Shown: piece by piece, positions 43,637 to 53,441 of the stretch
Layout of the letters: the number at the start of each line of letters is the position of its first letter
Position numbering within the stretch: position 1 is the first letter of the stretch
Source of the DNA: Peribacillus kribbensis DSM 17871
GTDB taxonomy: Bacteria; Bacillota; Bacilli; Bacillales; DSM-1321
Length of the DNA: 64,000 nucleotides
Direction: 5' to 3'
NCBI RefSeq assembly: GCF_000430765.1
Contig: NZ_KE387239.1
Location: 305,729 to 369,728, forward strand
Translations under genes and position numbers: made by a program
The notes under the pieces: generated by a model
The model's input: the letters and a program-made list of their open reading frames with translations, nothing else
What the model was told of the DNA's origin: nothing
Database searches by the model: none

Positions 43637-44912
43637 GCCTATCTTTATTAGGAACGCAAACCAGCTTGTATCTTTTAAAGGAAGTTCACATTCTCCACTG
43701 ACAGGCCGCTCTATGGAAAACCTAATGATTCTTTCCAATGGGAGTGTATGGATTGAAAAGGGGCGGATAGCAGATGCAGGGGAGGATTCCATTCTTGCAG
43801 AAAAGTTTAAAGACCGCATCCACGAGGCCAGCGTCATAGATGCCGAAGGGAAGCTTGTCACACCAGGCTTGGTGGATCCCCATACCCATTTAATTCACAG
43901 CGGCACCCGGGAAGAGGAATTTAATAGGAGGCTCCACGGGGCTTCCTATATGGAAATTATGGAGAGCGGCGGAGGGATTCATGCAACAGCTGCTGCCACA
44001 CAAAAAGCGGACATTGACCAGCTCATCAGCGAAGGTCTGGCAAGGCTTGATTCTTTTCTTCTCCATGGGGTCACAACCTTGGAAGCCAAAAGCGGATATG
44101 GACTGACACTTGAGCAGGAAATCAAGCAGCTGGAAGCCGCAGCAAGCCTCTCCTGTCAGCATCCTATCGATATTGTTCATACATTTATGGGGGCGCATGC
44201 CATCCCGAAGCGCTACAAGGATAAGCCCGATCAGTTTGTGGATCTTGTGTCACAAGAAATGATCCCTGAAATAGCCAAAAGAGGGCTTGCAGAATTTAAT
44301 GATGTGTTTTGTGAACGAGGGGTATTTACACCCGAGCAGACGAGAAAAATTTTAAGAGCGGGAATTGCACACGGGCTGATCCCTAAAATTCATGCAGACG
44401 AAATAGAACCATATGGAGGGGCGGAGCTCGCAGCAGAGATGGGGGCTATCTCGGCAGACCACCTCCTCAGAGCATCCGATTATGGAATTGAAAAGATGGC
44501 GGAAAGAGGTGTCACTGCCGTTTTGCTGCCAGGAACTGCCCTTTTTTTAATGACCGATCCGGTTAACGGAAGGAAGATGATTGACAGGGGGGTACCTGTA
44601 GCATTGGCAACAGATTTTAACCCGGGATCTTCCCCGACCGTATCCCTGGGGCTCATCATGAACCTGGGATGCTTAAGGATGGGAATGAGCCCCGCAGAAG
44701 TACTGGCTGCAGCCACGATCAATGCTGCCCATGCCATTAACCGGGGAAGGGATATCGGATCCATAGAGAAAGGGAAAAAAGCAGATATTGTCTTGTTTAA
44801 TGTCCCGAATTATTTGCGCCTGCAGTATGAGTTTGGTGTCAATCATGTCCATACCGTCATCAAGGAAGGGGAGGTTGTAGTAGAGAACGGAAAGCTTGTG
44901 CGGAAAATATAA
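43629..44912 (+). CDS. hutI: Imidazolonepropionase
   Basis: 427 residues from ATG 43629, overlapping the end of hutU by 8 bases; GAAGGAGG lies 11 bases upstream. Amidohydrolase fold: HTH metal pair in [38 protein letters not shown] and [10 protein letters not shown]. Opens the imidazolone ring to formiminoglutamate. Translationally coupled to hutU; followed by a long hairpin. Confidence 0.95.
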   Translation: MNKPIFIRNANQLVSFKGSSHSPLTGRSMENLMILSNGSVWIEKGRIADAGEDSILAEKFKDRIHEASVIDAEGKLVTPGLVDPHTHLIHSGTREEEFNRRLHGASYMEIMESGGGIHATAAATQKADIDQLISEGLARLDSFLLHGVTTLEAKSGYGLTLEQEIKQLEAAASLSCQHPIDIVHTFMGAHAIPKRYKDKPDQFVDLVSQEMIPEIAKRGLAEFNDVFCERGVFTPEQTRKILRAGIAHGLIPKIHADEIEPYGGAELAAEMGAISADHLLRASDYGIEKMAERGVTAVLLPGTALFLMTDPVNGRKMIDRGVPVALATDFNPGSSPTVSLGLIMNLGCLRMGMSPAEVLAAATINAAHAINRGRDIGSIEKGKKADIVLFNVPNYLRLQYEFGVNHVHTVIKEGEVVVENGKLVRKI

Positions 44913-44937
44913 GGATAATTCCTCCTTTTTCAAAAAC

Positions 44938-45008
44938 AAAGGAGCCTGCCTTGCTGTACGGCAGAACTGGCAGTTCAAACTACCATACAGGCGAAGGCAG
45001 ACTCCTTT
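44938..45008. terminator. Long nested hairpin terminator
   Basis: Outer arms AAAGGAGCCTGCCTT and AAGGCAGACTCCTTT, second arms CTGTACGG / CCATACAG, innermost AACT/AGTT. Separates hutI and convergent yumC. Shares the inner CCATACAGGC with the hairpin at 33268. Confidence 0.8.
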
Positions 45009-45034
45009 AAAACAGTCTTTACTCGGTATAAAAA

Positions 45035-46030
45035 TTAATTAAACATGGAAGTACTGTGAAGCGGCTGAATTCTTGCTTTTGGATCAATGTAAGATTTTGC
45101 ATTGTTTACAGCAGTTGGTGCTTCGCCAAATCCGGTAGCTATAAGCTTAGCTTTGCCTTCATATGTGCAGATATCTCCCGCAGCGTAAATTCCAGGAATA
45201 TTGGTTTCCATTTTTGAGTTTACGACAATTGAATTTTTCTCGATCTCAAGTTCCCACTCTTTAATTGGTCCGAGTGAGGAAACGAAGCCATAGTTCACAA
45301 TGACAGCATCTACGTCCAGAACTTCTTTTGTTTCTTCCTTTGCATTCTCAAGAACAACTTGTTTGATGCCCTCTTCATCTCCAATGATTTCAGCAGGGAC
45401 AAACGGAGTTTTTATATCAACCTTGGAATTCATCAGGTTCTCCACACTGTGCTCATGTGCCCGGAATTTATCCCTTCTATGAACAAGGGATACTTTTTCG
45501 GCAATGGGCTCTAGCATAAGTGCCCAGTCTACTGCAGAATCTCCTCCGCCAAAGACCACGACTTTCTGGCCTGCAAATTTATTTAGGTCATCAATGAAAT
45601 AGTGAAGGTTTTTCCCCTCATATTCCTTTGCTTTCTCCAGTTCAAGCCTCCGGGGCTGGAATGCTCCGTTTCCTGCTGTAATGATAATGGTCTTGGAAAA
45701 ATGAATTTCTTCATTAGTTGTTATCTTGAATACGCCATCTGCTTGTTTTTCAACTTTTTCGACAGCCTGCTCAAGGCAGATCTTTTGCTCGAATTTTTGC
45801 ATCTGCTCTTTAAGGTTATCTACAAGCTCCTGGGCTCTGACTTTGGGAAAGCCGGCTACATCATAAATGTATTTTTCAGGATATAGAGCAGTTAACTGTC
45901 CACCGAGCTGAGGAAGGCTTTCTATAATTTTAACGGAAGCCTGGCGCATTCCCCCGTAGAAAGCTGTAAACAGCCCGGTCGGCCCGCCCCCAATAATGGT
46001 TATATCATAAACGTTTTGATCTTCTCTCAC
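45035..46030 (-). CDS. yumC: Ferredoxin/flavodoxin-NADP+ reductase, YumC type
   Basis: 331 residues of the thioredoxin-reductase-like FNR family. FAD motif [22 protein letters not shown] motif [15 protein letters not shown], and [11 protein letters not shown] and [16 protein letters not shown] near the end. It lacks the CxxC redox pair of true thioredoxin reductases, as expected for YumC. It passes electrons between NADPH and ferredoxin or flavodoxin. Divergent from yumB. Confidence 0.93.
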   Translation of the reverse strand: MREDQNVYDITIIGGGPTGLFTAFYGGMRQASVKIIESLPQLGGQLTALYPEKYIYDVAGFPKVRAQELVDNLKEQMQKFEQKICLEQAVEKVEKQADGVFKITTNEEIHFSKTIIITAGNGAFQPRRLELEKAKEYEGKNLHYFIDDLNKFAGQKVVVFGGGDSAVDWALMLEPIAEKVSLVHRRDKFRAHEHSVENLMNSKVDIKTPFVPAEIIGDEEGIKQVVLENAKEETKEVLDVDAVIVNYGFVSSLGPIKEWELEIEKNSIVVNSKMETNIPGIYAAGDICTYEGKAKLIATGFGEAPTAVNNAKSYIDPKARIQPLHSTSMFN

Positions 46031-46270
46031 TGATAAGCCTCCTATGTAAATAAAATCTTTTATTATTTTAACACAAAATAAAAATGATAGTCTCTTCGAA
46101 AGTCACTAAGTTCGAAAATTCTGATACTTTTTCAGGATATAGGAAGATTTCTGGAGAAATTAGAAAAAAATTCATGAGAATAATCTTGAAATATAGCATA
46201 AAAGGGAATAAGATGGAGAATAAGAGTATTAATATTTTGTGACAAATCTTTAACGTTTTTTTGAACTCAT

Positions 46271-46288
46271 ACGTGAATTACATCACAA
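46271..46288. promoter_or_regulatory. Rex-like redox operator
   Basis: ACGTGAATTACATCACAA has 11 of the 14 defined positions of TTGTGAA-N4-TTCACAA. It lies 80-97 bases before the yumB start, where the NADH-responsive repressor Rex would be expected to act on an NADH dehydrogenase gene. Confidence 0.45.
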
Positions 46289-46367
46289 ACTTTTAACAAT
46301 TTATCGTTAAGATTTGCTTTGATTTGACACACTATAAATAAAAATATAAAAGGTGGATTTGATACTC

Positions 46368-47585
46368 GTGAGAAAGCCAAAAATTGTTGTACTTGGAGCC
46401 GGTTATGGCGGTTTAATGACTGTCACTAGACTGCAGAAATCTTTAGGAGTTAATGAAGCGGATATCGTCTTAGTCAATAAAAACGATTACCATTATGAAA
46501 CAACCTGGCTGCATGAGGCTTCTGCTGGTACTTTAAGCCCTGACCGCGTGCGTTACCCGGTCAGTGATGTTATTGATAAAAATAAGGTGGATTTTGTACA
46601 GGATTCTGTTGTGGAGATTAAAACAGATGAAAATACAGTTATCCTTGAAAACGGTCAAGCCGACTATGATTATCTTGTCGTTGCGCTTGGGGGAGAGTCA
46701 GAAACATTTGGGATTAAAGGACTAAAAGAGCATGCTTTTACCATTTCCAACGTAAATACCTCACGGCAGCTCAGAGAGCATATTGAATATCAGTTTGCTA
46801 CGTATCATAATGAAGAAGAGAAAAAAGATGAGCGCCTGACTATTGTAGTGGGGGGGGCAGGATTCACAGGTATCGAATTCCTTGGAGAATTAACGAACCG
46901 TGTTCCGGAACTCTGCAAAGAGTTTGATGTAGATTACCATAAAGTCCGCATCATCTGTGTTGAAGCCGCTCCTATGGTACTCCCAGGATTTGATCCAGAG
47001 CTTGTAACGTATGCTGTATCTGTCCTAGAGAAAAAAGGGGTCGAATTTAAAATTGGAACCGCCATTAAGGAAGCCACTCCTGAAGGAATCATTGTCGGCA
47101 AGGGTGAGGATGAAGTTGAGGAGATCAAAGCAGGAACCGTTGTGTGGGCTGCAGGTGTCCGCGGTAATTCCGTCATTGAAAAGTCTGGTATTGAAGCGAT
47201 GCGCGGCCGTGTAAAGGTCGATCCGAACCTGCGCGTCCCGGGCCATGAAAATATTTTTGTGATTGGTGACTCTTCCTTGGTGATCAATGAAGAAATTAAC
47301 CGCCCATATCCTCCGACTGCACAAATTGCCATGCAGCAGGGTGTAACAGTGGCTAAAAACCTTTCAGCACTTATTCGCCACCAGGAAGGATTGGAAAGCT
47401 TTGTCTTTGATAACAAAGGAACCGTCTGCTCCCTCGGCGAAGACGATGCAATCGGGGTTGTGTTCGGTAAAAAGGTTAAGGGTGCCAAGGCTTCTTTCAT
47501 GAAGAAAATGGTCGACAACCGTGCATTATTCATGGTTGGCGGTGTGGGCTTGACACTTAAAAAAGGAAAATTTAAATTCTTTTAA
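46368..47585 (+). CDS. yumB: Type II NADH dehydrogenase YumB
   Basis: 405 residues from GTG 46368, the length of YumB; the GTG at 46353 lies inside the AAGGTGG box. FAD motif [22 protein letters not shown] motif [25 protein letters not shown] and IFVIGDSSL. The C-terminus ([18 protein letters not shown]) is the amphipathic region that attaches to the membrane. Oxidises NADH and reduces menaquinone without pumping protons. A Rex-like site upstream suggests control by the NADH/NAD ratio. Confidence 0.92.
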   Translation: MRKPKIVVLGAGYGGLMTVTRLQKSLGVNEADIVLVNKNDYHYETTWLHEASAGTLSPDRVRYPVSDVIDKNKVDFVQDSVVEIKTDENTVILENGQADYDYLVVALGGESETFGIKGLKEHAFTISNVNTSRQLREHIEYQFATYHNEEEKKDERLTIVVGGAGFTGIEFLGELTNRVPELCKEFDVDYHKVRIICVEAAPMVLPGFDPELVTYAVSVLEKKGVEFKIGTAIKEATPEGIIVGKGEDEVEEIKAGTVVWAAGVRGNSVIEKSGIEAMRGRVKVDPNLRVPGHENIFVIGDSSLVINEEINRPYPPTAQIAMQQGVTVAKNLSALIRHQEGLESFVFDNKGTVCSLGEDDAIGVVFGKKVKGAKASFMKKMVDNRALFMVGGVGLTLKKGKFKFF

Positions 47586-47593
47586 TCCTATGG

Positions 47594-47624
47594 AAAGACC
47601 GCAGCTTCTGCGGTCTTTTTATGC
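47594..47624 (+). terminator. Rho-independent terminator
   Basis: AAAGACCGCAG / CTGCGGTCTTT with TTTT after yumB. Confidence 0.85.
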
Positions 47625-47640
47625 GAATGGCAGTTACCTG

Positions 47641-47815
47641 GGACCCTGACAAAGTCAGGGTCCTTCACTTTGTGTCTGGACAGGCACGACACGCGGAGTA
47701 ACGACTGAATGAGAGAAACGACAGGGAAAAGCAGCTCGAAGTGGGTCTGTGTTCGGACAGGTTGAGGAGGAACCCGGTAAAAGTGGTCCGAAGCCAGTCT
47801 GTGCCCGGACCAAGT
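47641..47815. repeat. Structured GC-rich intergenic element with internal repeats
   Basis: Starts with the perfect hairpin GGACCCTGAC-AAA-GTCAGGGTCC. Further on, CGAAGTGGGTCTGTGTTCGGAC is echoed by CGAAGCCAGTCTGTGCCCGGAC about 45 bases later, and CTGGACAGG / CGGACAGG recur. No ORF has a ribosome binding site. It looks like a dispersed repeat or structured RNA rather than coding DNA. Confidence 0.55.
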
Positions 47816-48023
47816 AAATAGTTTCCACATGATACAGGCTATATTACAGAGGTAGAGATTGAAATTGTATTTTTTAATTTATCCAAATATTCTGTAATTT
47901 TGTAAAAATAGAAGATAAATCGAGTTTGAGGTACTTGTATGCGTTTACACGAGAGAAATCGGGGTTTTCTTTTTGAAGGAAAAGCTGTTATATTATCAGA
48001 AATCACTAATGAGGAGGACGACA

Positions 48024-48143
48024 ATGAAAAAGCAGAATGAATGTGCGTACTGTGCCGGGAAAGGGTATTTTCAATTATTGCTTGGCGGTTCTGAAACGTG
48101 TGCCTGCTGTGACGGAAGCGGGAAAGAAAAGACCGAGTCTTAA
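48024..48143 (+). CDS. yuiA: YuiA, DnaJ-type zinc-finger miniprotein
   Basis: 39 residues, too short for automatic ORF lists, with GAGGAGGACGAC before the ATG. Two CxxCxGxG-like units, CAYCAGKGYF and CACCDGSG, form a single zinc-binding domain like one repeat pair of the DnaJ cysteine-rich region. Its place before yuiB agrees with B. subtilis YuiA. Role unknown; a minimal zinc-finger chaperone-like module is possible. Confidence 0.82.
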   Translation: MKKQNECAYCAGKGYFQLLLGGSETCACCDGSGKEKTES

Positions 48144-48175
48144 ACTCCATGTAGACGATATGGAGTTTTTTTTTT
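48143..48175 (+). terminator. Rho-independent terminator
   Basis: AACTCCAT / ATGGAGTT followed by ten T residues, after yuiA. Confidence 0.85.
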
Positions 48176-48283
48176 GCCCATTCCCGGCAGATCTTTCTTT
48201 CTAATCCTCCGAAATGAAGGATTGACGGTTGGAAGCTCTTTCAGTAAACTAGTAAATGATGCTTCTAGGAGGGCAAATTTTCC

Positions 48284-48601
48284 ATGAATATAGCGGTTTT
48301 AATTATATCAATGGTGTTATTTTTTGTATTGTTATTTGGTATAGGGTTTATTCTTAATATGCTGCTGCGCAAGACCTGGGTGGTGGCCATCGTTTATCCG
48401 CTTATAGCATTGATGTTTATAAACGATCAGAAAATCTCCAGCTTTTATGGAGAACCGGGAACGGCGTTTCCCCAGCTTGGCCATAAAATCCAGTCTCTTC
48501 ATCTGGCTGACCTTTTAATCCTCCTTTTCGGCTTTATGGGTGCTTTAGGGGCAGGGATGACGATTAGGACTCTTCGTGAACGAGGCTATAGGATGTTTTA
48601 A
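48284..48601 (+). CDS. yuiB: YuiB family membrane protein
   Basis: 105 residues with three hydrophobic segments (AVLIISMVLFFVLLFGIGFI, VVAIVYPLIALMFI and DLLILLFGFMGALGAGMTI). Belongs to the YuiB family of small membrane proteins of Bacillus; function unknown. AGGAGGG precedes the ATG. Followed by the terminator at 48713, and placed between yuiA and yuiC as in B. subtilis. Confidence 0.85.
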   Translation: MNIAVLIISMVLFFVLLFGIGFILNMLLRKTWVVAIVYPLIALMFINDQKISSFYGEPGTAFPQLGHKIQSLHLADLLILLFGFMGALGAGMTIRTLRERGYRMF

Positions 48602-48712
48602 TCCTTCCTTTGCCCAAAATGCCGACCTCGAATAATTAGTAAATTACTAGATACATTAATCTTAACAAACCTTTTGTAATCTTTTCTCCCCATCTTTATC
48701 ATCGGTGTGTTC

Positions 48713-48745
48713 AGCCCTGATTCTTTTGAATCAGGGTTTATTTCA
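48713..48745 (+). terminator. Rho-independent terminator after yuiB
   Basis: AGCCCTGATTC / GAATCAGGGTT with T-rich tail. It lies inside the longest frame of yuiC and argues against any yuiC start before 48750. Confidence 0.8.
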
Positions 48746-48868
48746 TTTATTACCGCTTCAGGAAACAAAGGATTGAACGGCCTCTTGCCACAAGTTTTTG
48801 TTCCGATTAGGAATATTTCTTATAAATGTGGGAAAGAAATACATATTGAGAGGAGTGGGAATTTTATA

Positions 48869-49549
48869 TTGAGAAAGCTAAAGATCTTTACATATCGAGT
48901 TTTTATTATATTATTGCTCATCCTTGCTTTACACTCGACCTATTACAGCCTTACTGGAGTAAGTGCCCGGATGATGATGCCGGAGGATACCACATCAGGG
49001 ATGCATCCTTCTTTACTGGATGGATGGCGGCCGGTCAGCTTGACTGGAAATGAGCTGCAAACGATCCGGCCAGATTTGAAATTAGCCTCCTCTACCGTGT
49101 CTGAGCCCAAAAGCCTTGATGATTTGGACTGGTCGCGCTATCCCAAAACGTCGGTGACCGCTACAGGCTATACCGCAGGATTTGAGTCGACCGGGAAAAA
49201 AGCAGACAATCCCGCCTACGGGATTACTTATTCAGGAGTTAAGGTTAAAAGGGATATGTACTCTACCATTGCTGCTGATTTATCGATTTTCCCTATTGGC
49301 ACCATCTTGTTTATTCCAGGCTATGGATATGGTGTAGTGGCGGATAAGGGCGGGGCTATCAAAGGTCATGAATTGGATCTGTTTTTTGATAGTGTCGATG
49401 ATGTTTATACATATTGGGGTAAAAAGACCCTGGACGTTTATATCATAAAAAAAGGCAGCGGTTCACTTGATGAAAAAGGCCTTGCCATGCTGAATGAGCA
49501 AAAGAACCTTCAGGTATTCAGACAGCAGATCATAAAACATAGGCAATAG
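48869..49549 (+). CDS. yuiC: YuiC, 3D-domain muralytic protein
   Basis: 226 residues from TTG 48869, near the 218 of B. subtilis YuiC; longer starts would cross a terminator. N-terminal membrane anchor ([18 protein letters not shown]) then an extracytoplasmic 3D domain: [47 protein letters not shown], which carries the three conserved aspartates of MltA-like lytic transglycosylases. YuiC-type proteins cleave peptidoglycan in stationary phase. GAGAGGAG lies 13 bases upstream, somewhat distant, so the start is moderately certain. Confidence 0.85.
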   Translation: MRKLKIFTYRVFIILLLILALHSTYYSLTGVSARMMMPEDTTSGMHPSLLDGWRPVSLTGNELQTIRPDLKLASSTVSEPKSLDDLDWSRYPKTSVTATGYTAGFESTGKKADNPAYGITYSGVKVKRDMYSTIAADLSIFPIGTILFIPGYGYGVVADKGGAIKGHELDLFFDSVDDVYTYWGKKTLDVYIIKKGSGSLDEKGLAMLNEQKNLQVFRQQIIKHRQ

Positions 49550-49562
49550 CATACATAAACAA

Positions 49563-49605
49563 ATGGAGCAGTCCCTGTTTTTCTTGGGCTGCTCCATTTT
49601 CTTTC
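49563..49605. terminator. Terminator between convergent genes
   Basis: ATGGAGCAGTCC / GGGCTGCTCCAT with TTTTCTTT. Confidence 0.75.
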
Positions 49606-50425
49606 AATGGTTTTCCTGCCAGGGCCAGAGGCCGCCGGCTGTTAGATGCTGATACTTTTCGGGATGTAGAATATTTGCCAGCTTGATCAATCCATCGATC
49701 AGGCGCGGAGACGGCCTGCAATATAAAGACTCCTCCAGGACCAGTATTCGATCATTTTTAACAGCTTCAAGCTCCTGCCATCCTTCCCGCTTCTTAATGA
49801 GGGATGGCTGCATTTTTCTCTGTGGGACTCCTACCCAGGCCATGCAGATGTACTCAGGCGCACGCTGTATAACATCTGCATGGGAAGGCTGCACGCTGGC
49901 CAGCTCAACATCACCGAATACATTTTCCCCTCCGGCAAGATGGCTGATTTCCGTCAGCCAATTCACTTGTCCTGGTGTAAACAAAGGCTTTGGCCACCAT
50001 TCCCAGTACAGGGAAGGCCGGTTCGTGATCGTTTGGGACACTTCCTTAAAAGAAGAAAGGATAGCTTGATAGGCTCTCACTCTATCATATGCCAGTGCTT
50101 CCATGCCAAGGGCCCTGCCGACTTGAATGATGTCCGCCGCAATATCATCAAGGGATTGGGGATTTAAGACGATATGCGGGATGTTCCTTCTTTTTAATTC
50201 TTCCACGTTTTTCTCCATGCCCGGAACACTCAAGGAAGCGAGAACCAGGTCAGGCATAAGCTTCTCCACCTGATCCATATTGATGGATAAATCCGGTCCC
50301 AGACGCGGCAGATCCTTGACCGAAAGAGGCCAGTCAGAGAAATCGTCGACAGCCACTAAATGCTCTTCAATTCCCAGAAAGGTACAAAGCTCGGTATTGC
50401 TGGGGCATATTGAGATGATGTTCAT
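49604..50425 (-). CDS. BtuF-like substrate-binding-domain protein without signal peptide
   Basis: 273 residues. The periplasmic-binding-protein class III fold of cobalamin/iron-siderophore receptors: IISICPSNTELCTFLGI, the DLVLASLS strand, VEELKRRNIPHIVLNPQSLDD and a long helix. Close relatives BtuF are exported lipoproteins, yet this sequence begins MNIISICPSN with no signal peptide or lipobox, and no ABC permease or ATPase gene is adjacent. It may be a cytoplasmic cobamide-binding protein. AAGGTGA precedes the ATG. Lies 10 bp downstream of yuiD on the same strand. Confidence 0.8.
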   Translation of the reverse strand: MNIISICPSNTELCTFLGIEEHLVAVDDFSDWPLSVKDLPRLGPDLSINMDQVEKLMPDLVLASLSVPGMEKNVEELKRRNIPHIVLNPQSLDDIAADIIQVGRALGMEALAYDRVRAYQAILSSFKEVSQTITNRPSLYWEWWPKPLFTPGQVNWLTEISHLAGGENVFGDVELASVQPSHADVIQRAPEYICMAWVGVPQRKMQPSLIKKREGWQELEAVKNDRILVLEESLYCRPSPRLIDGLIKLANILHPEKYQHLTAGGLWPWQENH

Positions 50426-50434
50426 GGGTCACCT

Positions 50435-50911
50435 TCACTTAAATAATTGATATAAGACAAGAGTCAGAAGGATGCCGGTCAGCCCGCCAAAGAAAACTTC
50501 AATGGGTTTGTGGCCAAGGAGCGTCTTCAGCTCCTTCTGTTTTTCTTTTGGCCCTTTTTGAGGCCAGCTTTTTGCTTCCGCTGTAAATTTACTGAAATCA
50601 ATGACCAGTTTGTTTAATACGGCAGCCTGTTCCCCTGCCTGCCTGCGTACCCCTGTTGCATCAAACATGGTAATAATGGCAAACAGGGCTGCTACTGCAA
50701 AAACATTGGAACCGAGTCCGCTTTCAAGCGCAACTCCGGTGGCTAATGCCGTCACCGCCGCGGAATGGGAGCTTGGCATTCCGCCCGTACTGTTCAATAA
50801 TGACCAATCCAGCTTTCGAAGAACGATATAATGAATCGGAACTTTAATGAATTGGGCAAAAAAGATTGCGATCAGGGCAGAAATCAAGGGGAAATTATCT
50901 AGTATCTGCAT
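50435..50911 (-). CDS. yuiD: YuiD, DUF212/divergent PAP2 membrane protein
   Basis: 158 residues with several hydrophobic segments. The acid-phosphatase/vanadium-haloperoxidase-related (DUF212) motifs are TGGMPSSHSAAVTALATG and DATGVRRQAGEQA. The SH...R elements recall PAP2 phosphatases, but a third motif is missing. Function unknown. Followed closely by the BtuF-like gene in a two-gene unit; pepA (yuiE) is next on the plus strand, as in B. subtilis. Confidence 0.87.
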   Translation of the reverse strand: MQILDNFPLISALIAIFFAQFIKVPIHYIVLRKLDWSLLNSTGGMPSSHSAAVTALATGVALESGLGSNVFAVAALFAIITMFDATGVRRQAGEQAAVLNKLVIDFSKFTAEAKSWPQKGPKEKQKELKTLLGHKPIEVFFGGLTGILLTLVLYQLFK

Positions 50912-51193
50912 GTCTATTCTCCTTTAAATTCCCTCCCCTTTCAAAATCTAAAAGAGGGAATGAAGTAACGGAATAAAAGCTGTCTATATCTTTTGTATAT
51001 ATCTATTCCTTTAAACCAATCAAATGAAGGATAAACATGATTTTACGAATTGAAGCTTTTCCTGGCTGAATTTTTTCCTTTCTATAAGGAATATCCTAGA
51101 CTATGATGCCTTAAAGGGGTAAATTATATTTAGAGAACAAAAATTTTTTAATTCGAAATAAAAACAAATTTATTTTTTTATTAGGAGGACATT

Positions 51194-52690
51194 ATGTTTC
51201 AAGTACATAACAATCTTGCCACTGGAAGCAAGCTTGAATGCCTGATTGTCGGAATTTATGAGCATGCTTCAAAATTTTTTGGCTTTACTGCAGATGCAGA
51301 CGAACTTTTGGAGGGGCAGCTTACCCAGCTTTTAAAGGAAGGGGAAATTTCGGCCAAAGCCGGAAAAGCTGCCAAGATTCATACCCTTGGAAAAATGGGT
51401 GTTAAAAAAATCATTTTCATTGGTTTAGGAAAAGAAAAAACGGCTGACTTCGAATCTGTCCGCGAAGCAGCAGGCAAAGCCTTCAAACTGGCAAAAGAAG
51501 CCAAGTCTTCCTCAGCTGCTGTGGACTTAGATTCATTTATCGGAGCAAACGTAACAGGCAGTGATGCAGCCCATGCCATCAGCGAGGCCTTTGCCTTAGC
51601 CACATATCACTTTGAGGGCTATAAGCAGAAGTCCAATGAGCCTGAGACATTTATCGAGGAAGTACAAGTGTTTTCTAAAGAAGACCAGGATGAGGTTAAA
51701 GCTGCCCTTACTGTCGGCTATGTGTTTGGACGTGCAACCAATTCTGCCAGAAACCTTGTCAACCTGCCTCCTAATATGCTGACTGCAGACGATCTTGCCC
51801 AATATGCAAGAAAACTTGGAGAAAAATATAATTTTGAAATTGAAATCCTTGGAAAGGAAGAAATGGAAAAACTGGGGATGGGCGCTCTTTTAGCTGTAAA
51901 CCAGGGCTCTGTTGAACCACCAAGAATGATCGTTTTGAAATACCAGGGAAAAGAAGAGTGGACCGATGTCATCGGTCTTGTGGGAAAAGGGGTTACCTTC
52001 GATACAGGCGGATATTCTCTGAAGCCCCGCGAGAGTATGGTTGGAATGAAATCGGATATGGCCGGGGCGGCAGCGGTTTTAGGCGCCATGGAAATTATCG
52101 GAGAAATGAAGCCCGGCCAGAATGTAGTGGCGGTCATTCCTTCCACTGACAATATGGTCAGCGGCAACGCGTTTAAACCGGATGATGTGATTACTGCGAT
52201 GAGCGGAAAAACCATTGAAGTATTGAATACGGACGCGGAAGGCAGACTTGCTTTGGCTGATGCTGTCACATATGCCAAGCAGCATGGGGCCGGCTATCTA
52301 GTGGATGTAGCTACCCTGACCGGCGGAGTGATCATTGCTCTTGGCTCAGAAATGACTGGTGCCATGACGAATAATGAAAGCTTTTTTGAACAGGTACTGG
52401 AGGCTTCTGCAGAAGCAGGGGAACCAATCTGGAGACTGCCATATACCAAAAAAGATCAGAAGCGTGTGAGAAACAGCAAAATTGCAGATTTGAACAATTC
52501 TCCAGGCCGGGAGGGCCATGCGATCATGGGCGGAGCATTCATAGCAGAATTTGCAGAGGAAACGCCATGGGTGCATCTGGACATTGCAGGAACAGCGACA
52601 ACGAAGAAAGACAGCGAGCTTGGTACAGCAGGGGCAACCGGAGTCATGACCAGAACACTGGCTTTGCTTGTAGAACGTTTTGAAGTGTAA
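51194..52690 (+). CDS. pepA: Cytosol (leucyl) aminopeptidase, M17 family
   Basis: 498 residues, strong AGGAGG before the ATG. M17 signature [13 protein letters not shown] near residue 345 plus the catalytic block [16 protein letters not shown] and [12 protein letters not shown] provide the two-zinc site. Removes N-terminal residues, preferably Leu. The variable N-terminal domain covers about 1-170. Equivalent to B. subtilis YuiE. Followed by a terminator. Confidence 0.95.
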   Translation: MFQVHNNLATGSKLECLIVGIYEHASKFFGFTADADELLEGQLTQLLKEGEISAKAGKAAKIHTLGKMGVKKIIFIGLGKEKTADFESVREAAGKAFKLAKEAKSSSAAVDLDSFIGANVTGSDAAHAISEAFALATYHFEGYKQKSNEPETFIEEVQVFSKEDQDEVKAALTVGYVFGRATNSARNLVNLPPNMLTADDLAQYARKLGEKYNFEIEILGKEEMEKLGMGALLAVNQGSVEPPRMIVLKYQGKEEWTDVIGLVGKGVTFDTGGYSLKPRESMVGMKSDMAGAAAVLGAMEIIGEMKPGQNVVAVIPSTDNMVSGNAFKPDDVITAMSGKTIEVLNTDAEGRLALADAVTYAKQHGAGYLVDVATLTGGVIIALGSEMTGAMTNNESFFEQVLEASAEAGEPIWRLPYTKKDQKRVRNSKIADLNNSPGREGHAIMGGAFIAEFAEETPWVHLDIAGTATTKKDSELGTAGATGVMTRTLALLVERFEV

Positions 52691-52720
52691 GGAATCAGAT
52701 TTTTAAAGATGATATAGATC

Positions 52721-52750
52721 AAGGCTGGCCATTTGGCCAGCCTTTTATTG
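52721..52750 (+). terminator. Rho-independent terminator
   Basis: AAGGCTGGCC / GGCCAGCCTT with TTATTG, after pepA. Confidence 0.85.
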
Positions 52751-52856
52751 TGGTTACTTCTTTAAGGATGCCTCCCTGTGCAGCCCACGCCTTTCCAGCA
52801 TGCCTGGCATTAACTAATAAAGAAATATCAAGACAAATAAAGAGGAGGTTATTCGC

Positions 52857-53138
52857 GTGGACTACAGATCTTATTACGGTTCTCCCGGATTTGGCAGGAA
52901 GCCATATTACTGGGGAGGAGGCGGCGGCTGGGGAGGCGGCTGGGGCGGCTGGGGTCTTGGGGCGCCCTTTTTAGGAGGGCTTGTAGGAGGCCTGCTTGGC
53001 AGTGCGGTCTTAAGGCCGAGACCATATCCATATCCATACGCCGCAGGAGCTTTCCCAGCGGCAGGCTATGGGGCATTTGGAGGCTATCCAGGCATTGCGG
53101 GGGGCATTGGAGGAACACCGGCAGCCCCTTTTTATTGA
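52857..53138 (+). CDS. Gly/Tyr/Pro-rich small protein, possibly coat or envelope
   Basis: 93 residues from GTG 52857 with AGGAGG 8 bases upstream. The sequence is low-complexity: YYWGGGGGWGGGWGGWG near the start, a short hydrophobic GGLVGGLLGSAV segment, then PRPYPYPYAAGAF and a Gly-rich end. Such Gly-rich proteins occur in Bacillus spore coats and as hydrophobic surface proteins; no specific family can be named. Located alone between pepA and a DedA gene. Confidence 0.6.
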   Translation: MDYRSYYGSPGFGRKPYYWGGGGGWGGGWGGWGLGAPFLGGLVGGLLGSAVLRPRPYPYPYAAGAFPAAGYGAFGGYPGIAGGIGGTPAAPFY

Positions 53139-53441
53139 CATAGCACAGCGCAAGAAGAAAACATCAGCTGAAACAGTAAAAGACCACTCGTGTGAGGGGA
53201 AGAAGGGAGCATTCAGAGGATTGCTCCCTAAATACGAGTCGGGATTGAATGCCGGCAGCCTACAGAAAAGAAAACCTGTATCCGTGCGGGTGTGCCAAAC
53301 CGGGATGGGGGTATAGAAAGAGACAGCTGTCTTGCATGTTCAGACACCCTGTAACTCAATGGAATTTCCATATTTATATATATATTGACAATGAATGGCC
53401 CATGCTTTAATGAAGGGGCAGGACCGGGTGGAGGGAGAGGA
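53139..53441 (+). ncRNA. Unexplained structured leader before the DedA gene (candidate RNA element)
   Basis: 300 bases without a convincing ORF. ACTCGT (53186-53191) pairs with ACGAGT (53234-53239), enclosing GGGAGCA / TGCTCCC (53205-53211, 53222-53228). The loop ATTCA (53211-53215) is complementary to TGAAT (53246-53250), suggesting a pseudoknot. I cannot match it to a known riboswitch family. The 82-codon frame across it has no ribosome binding site. Confidence 0.35.

Noticed and set aside
53068-53316. 82-codon ORF overlapping the Gly-rich gene
   Set aside because: No ribosome binding site, and it crosses the end of the Gly-rich frame into the structured leader.
53139-53441. ydaO-type c-di-AMP riboswitch or T-box before the DedA gene
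   Set aside because: Neither the ydaO core motifs nor the T-box GGGTGGnACCGCG sequence can be found.
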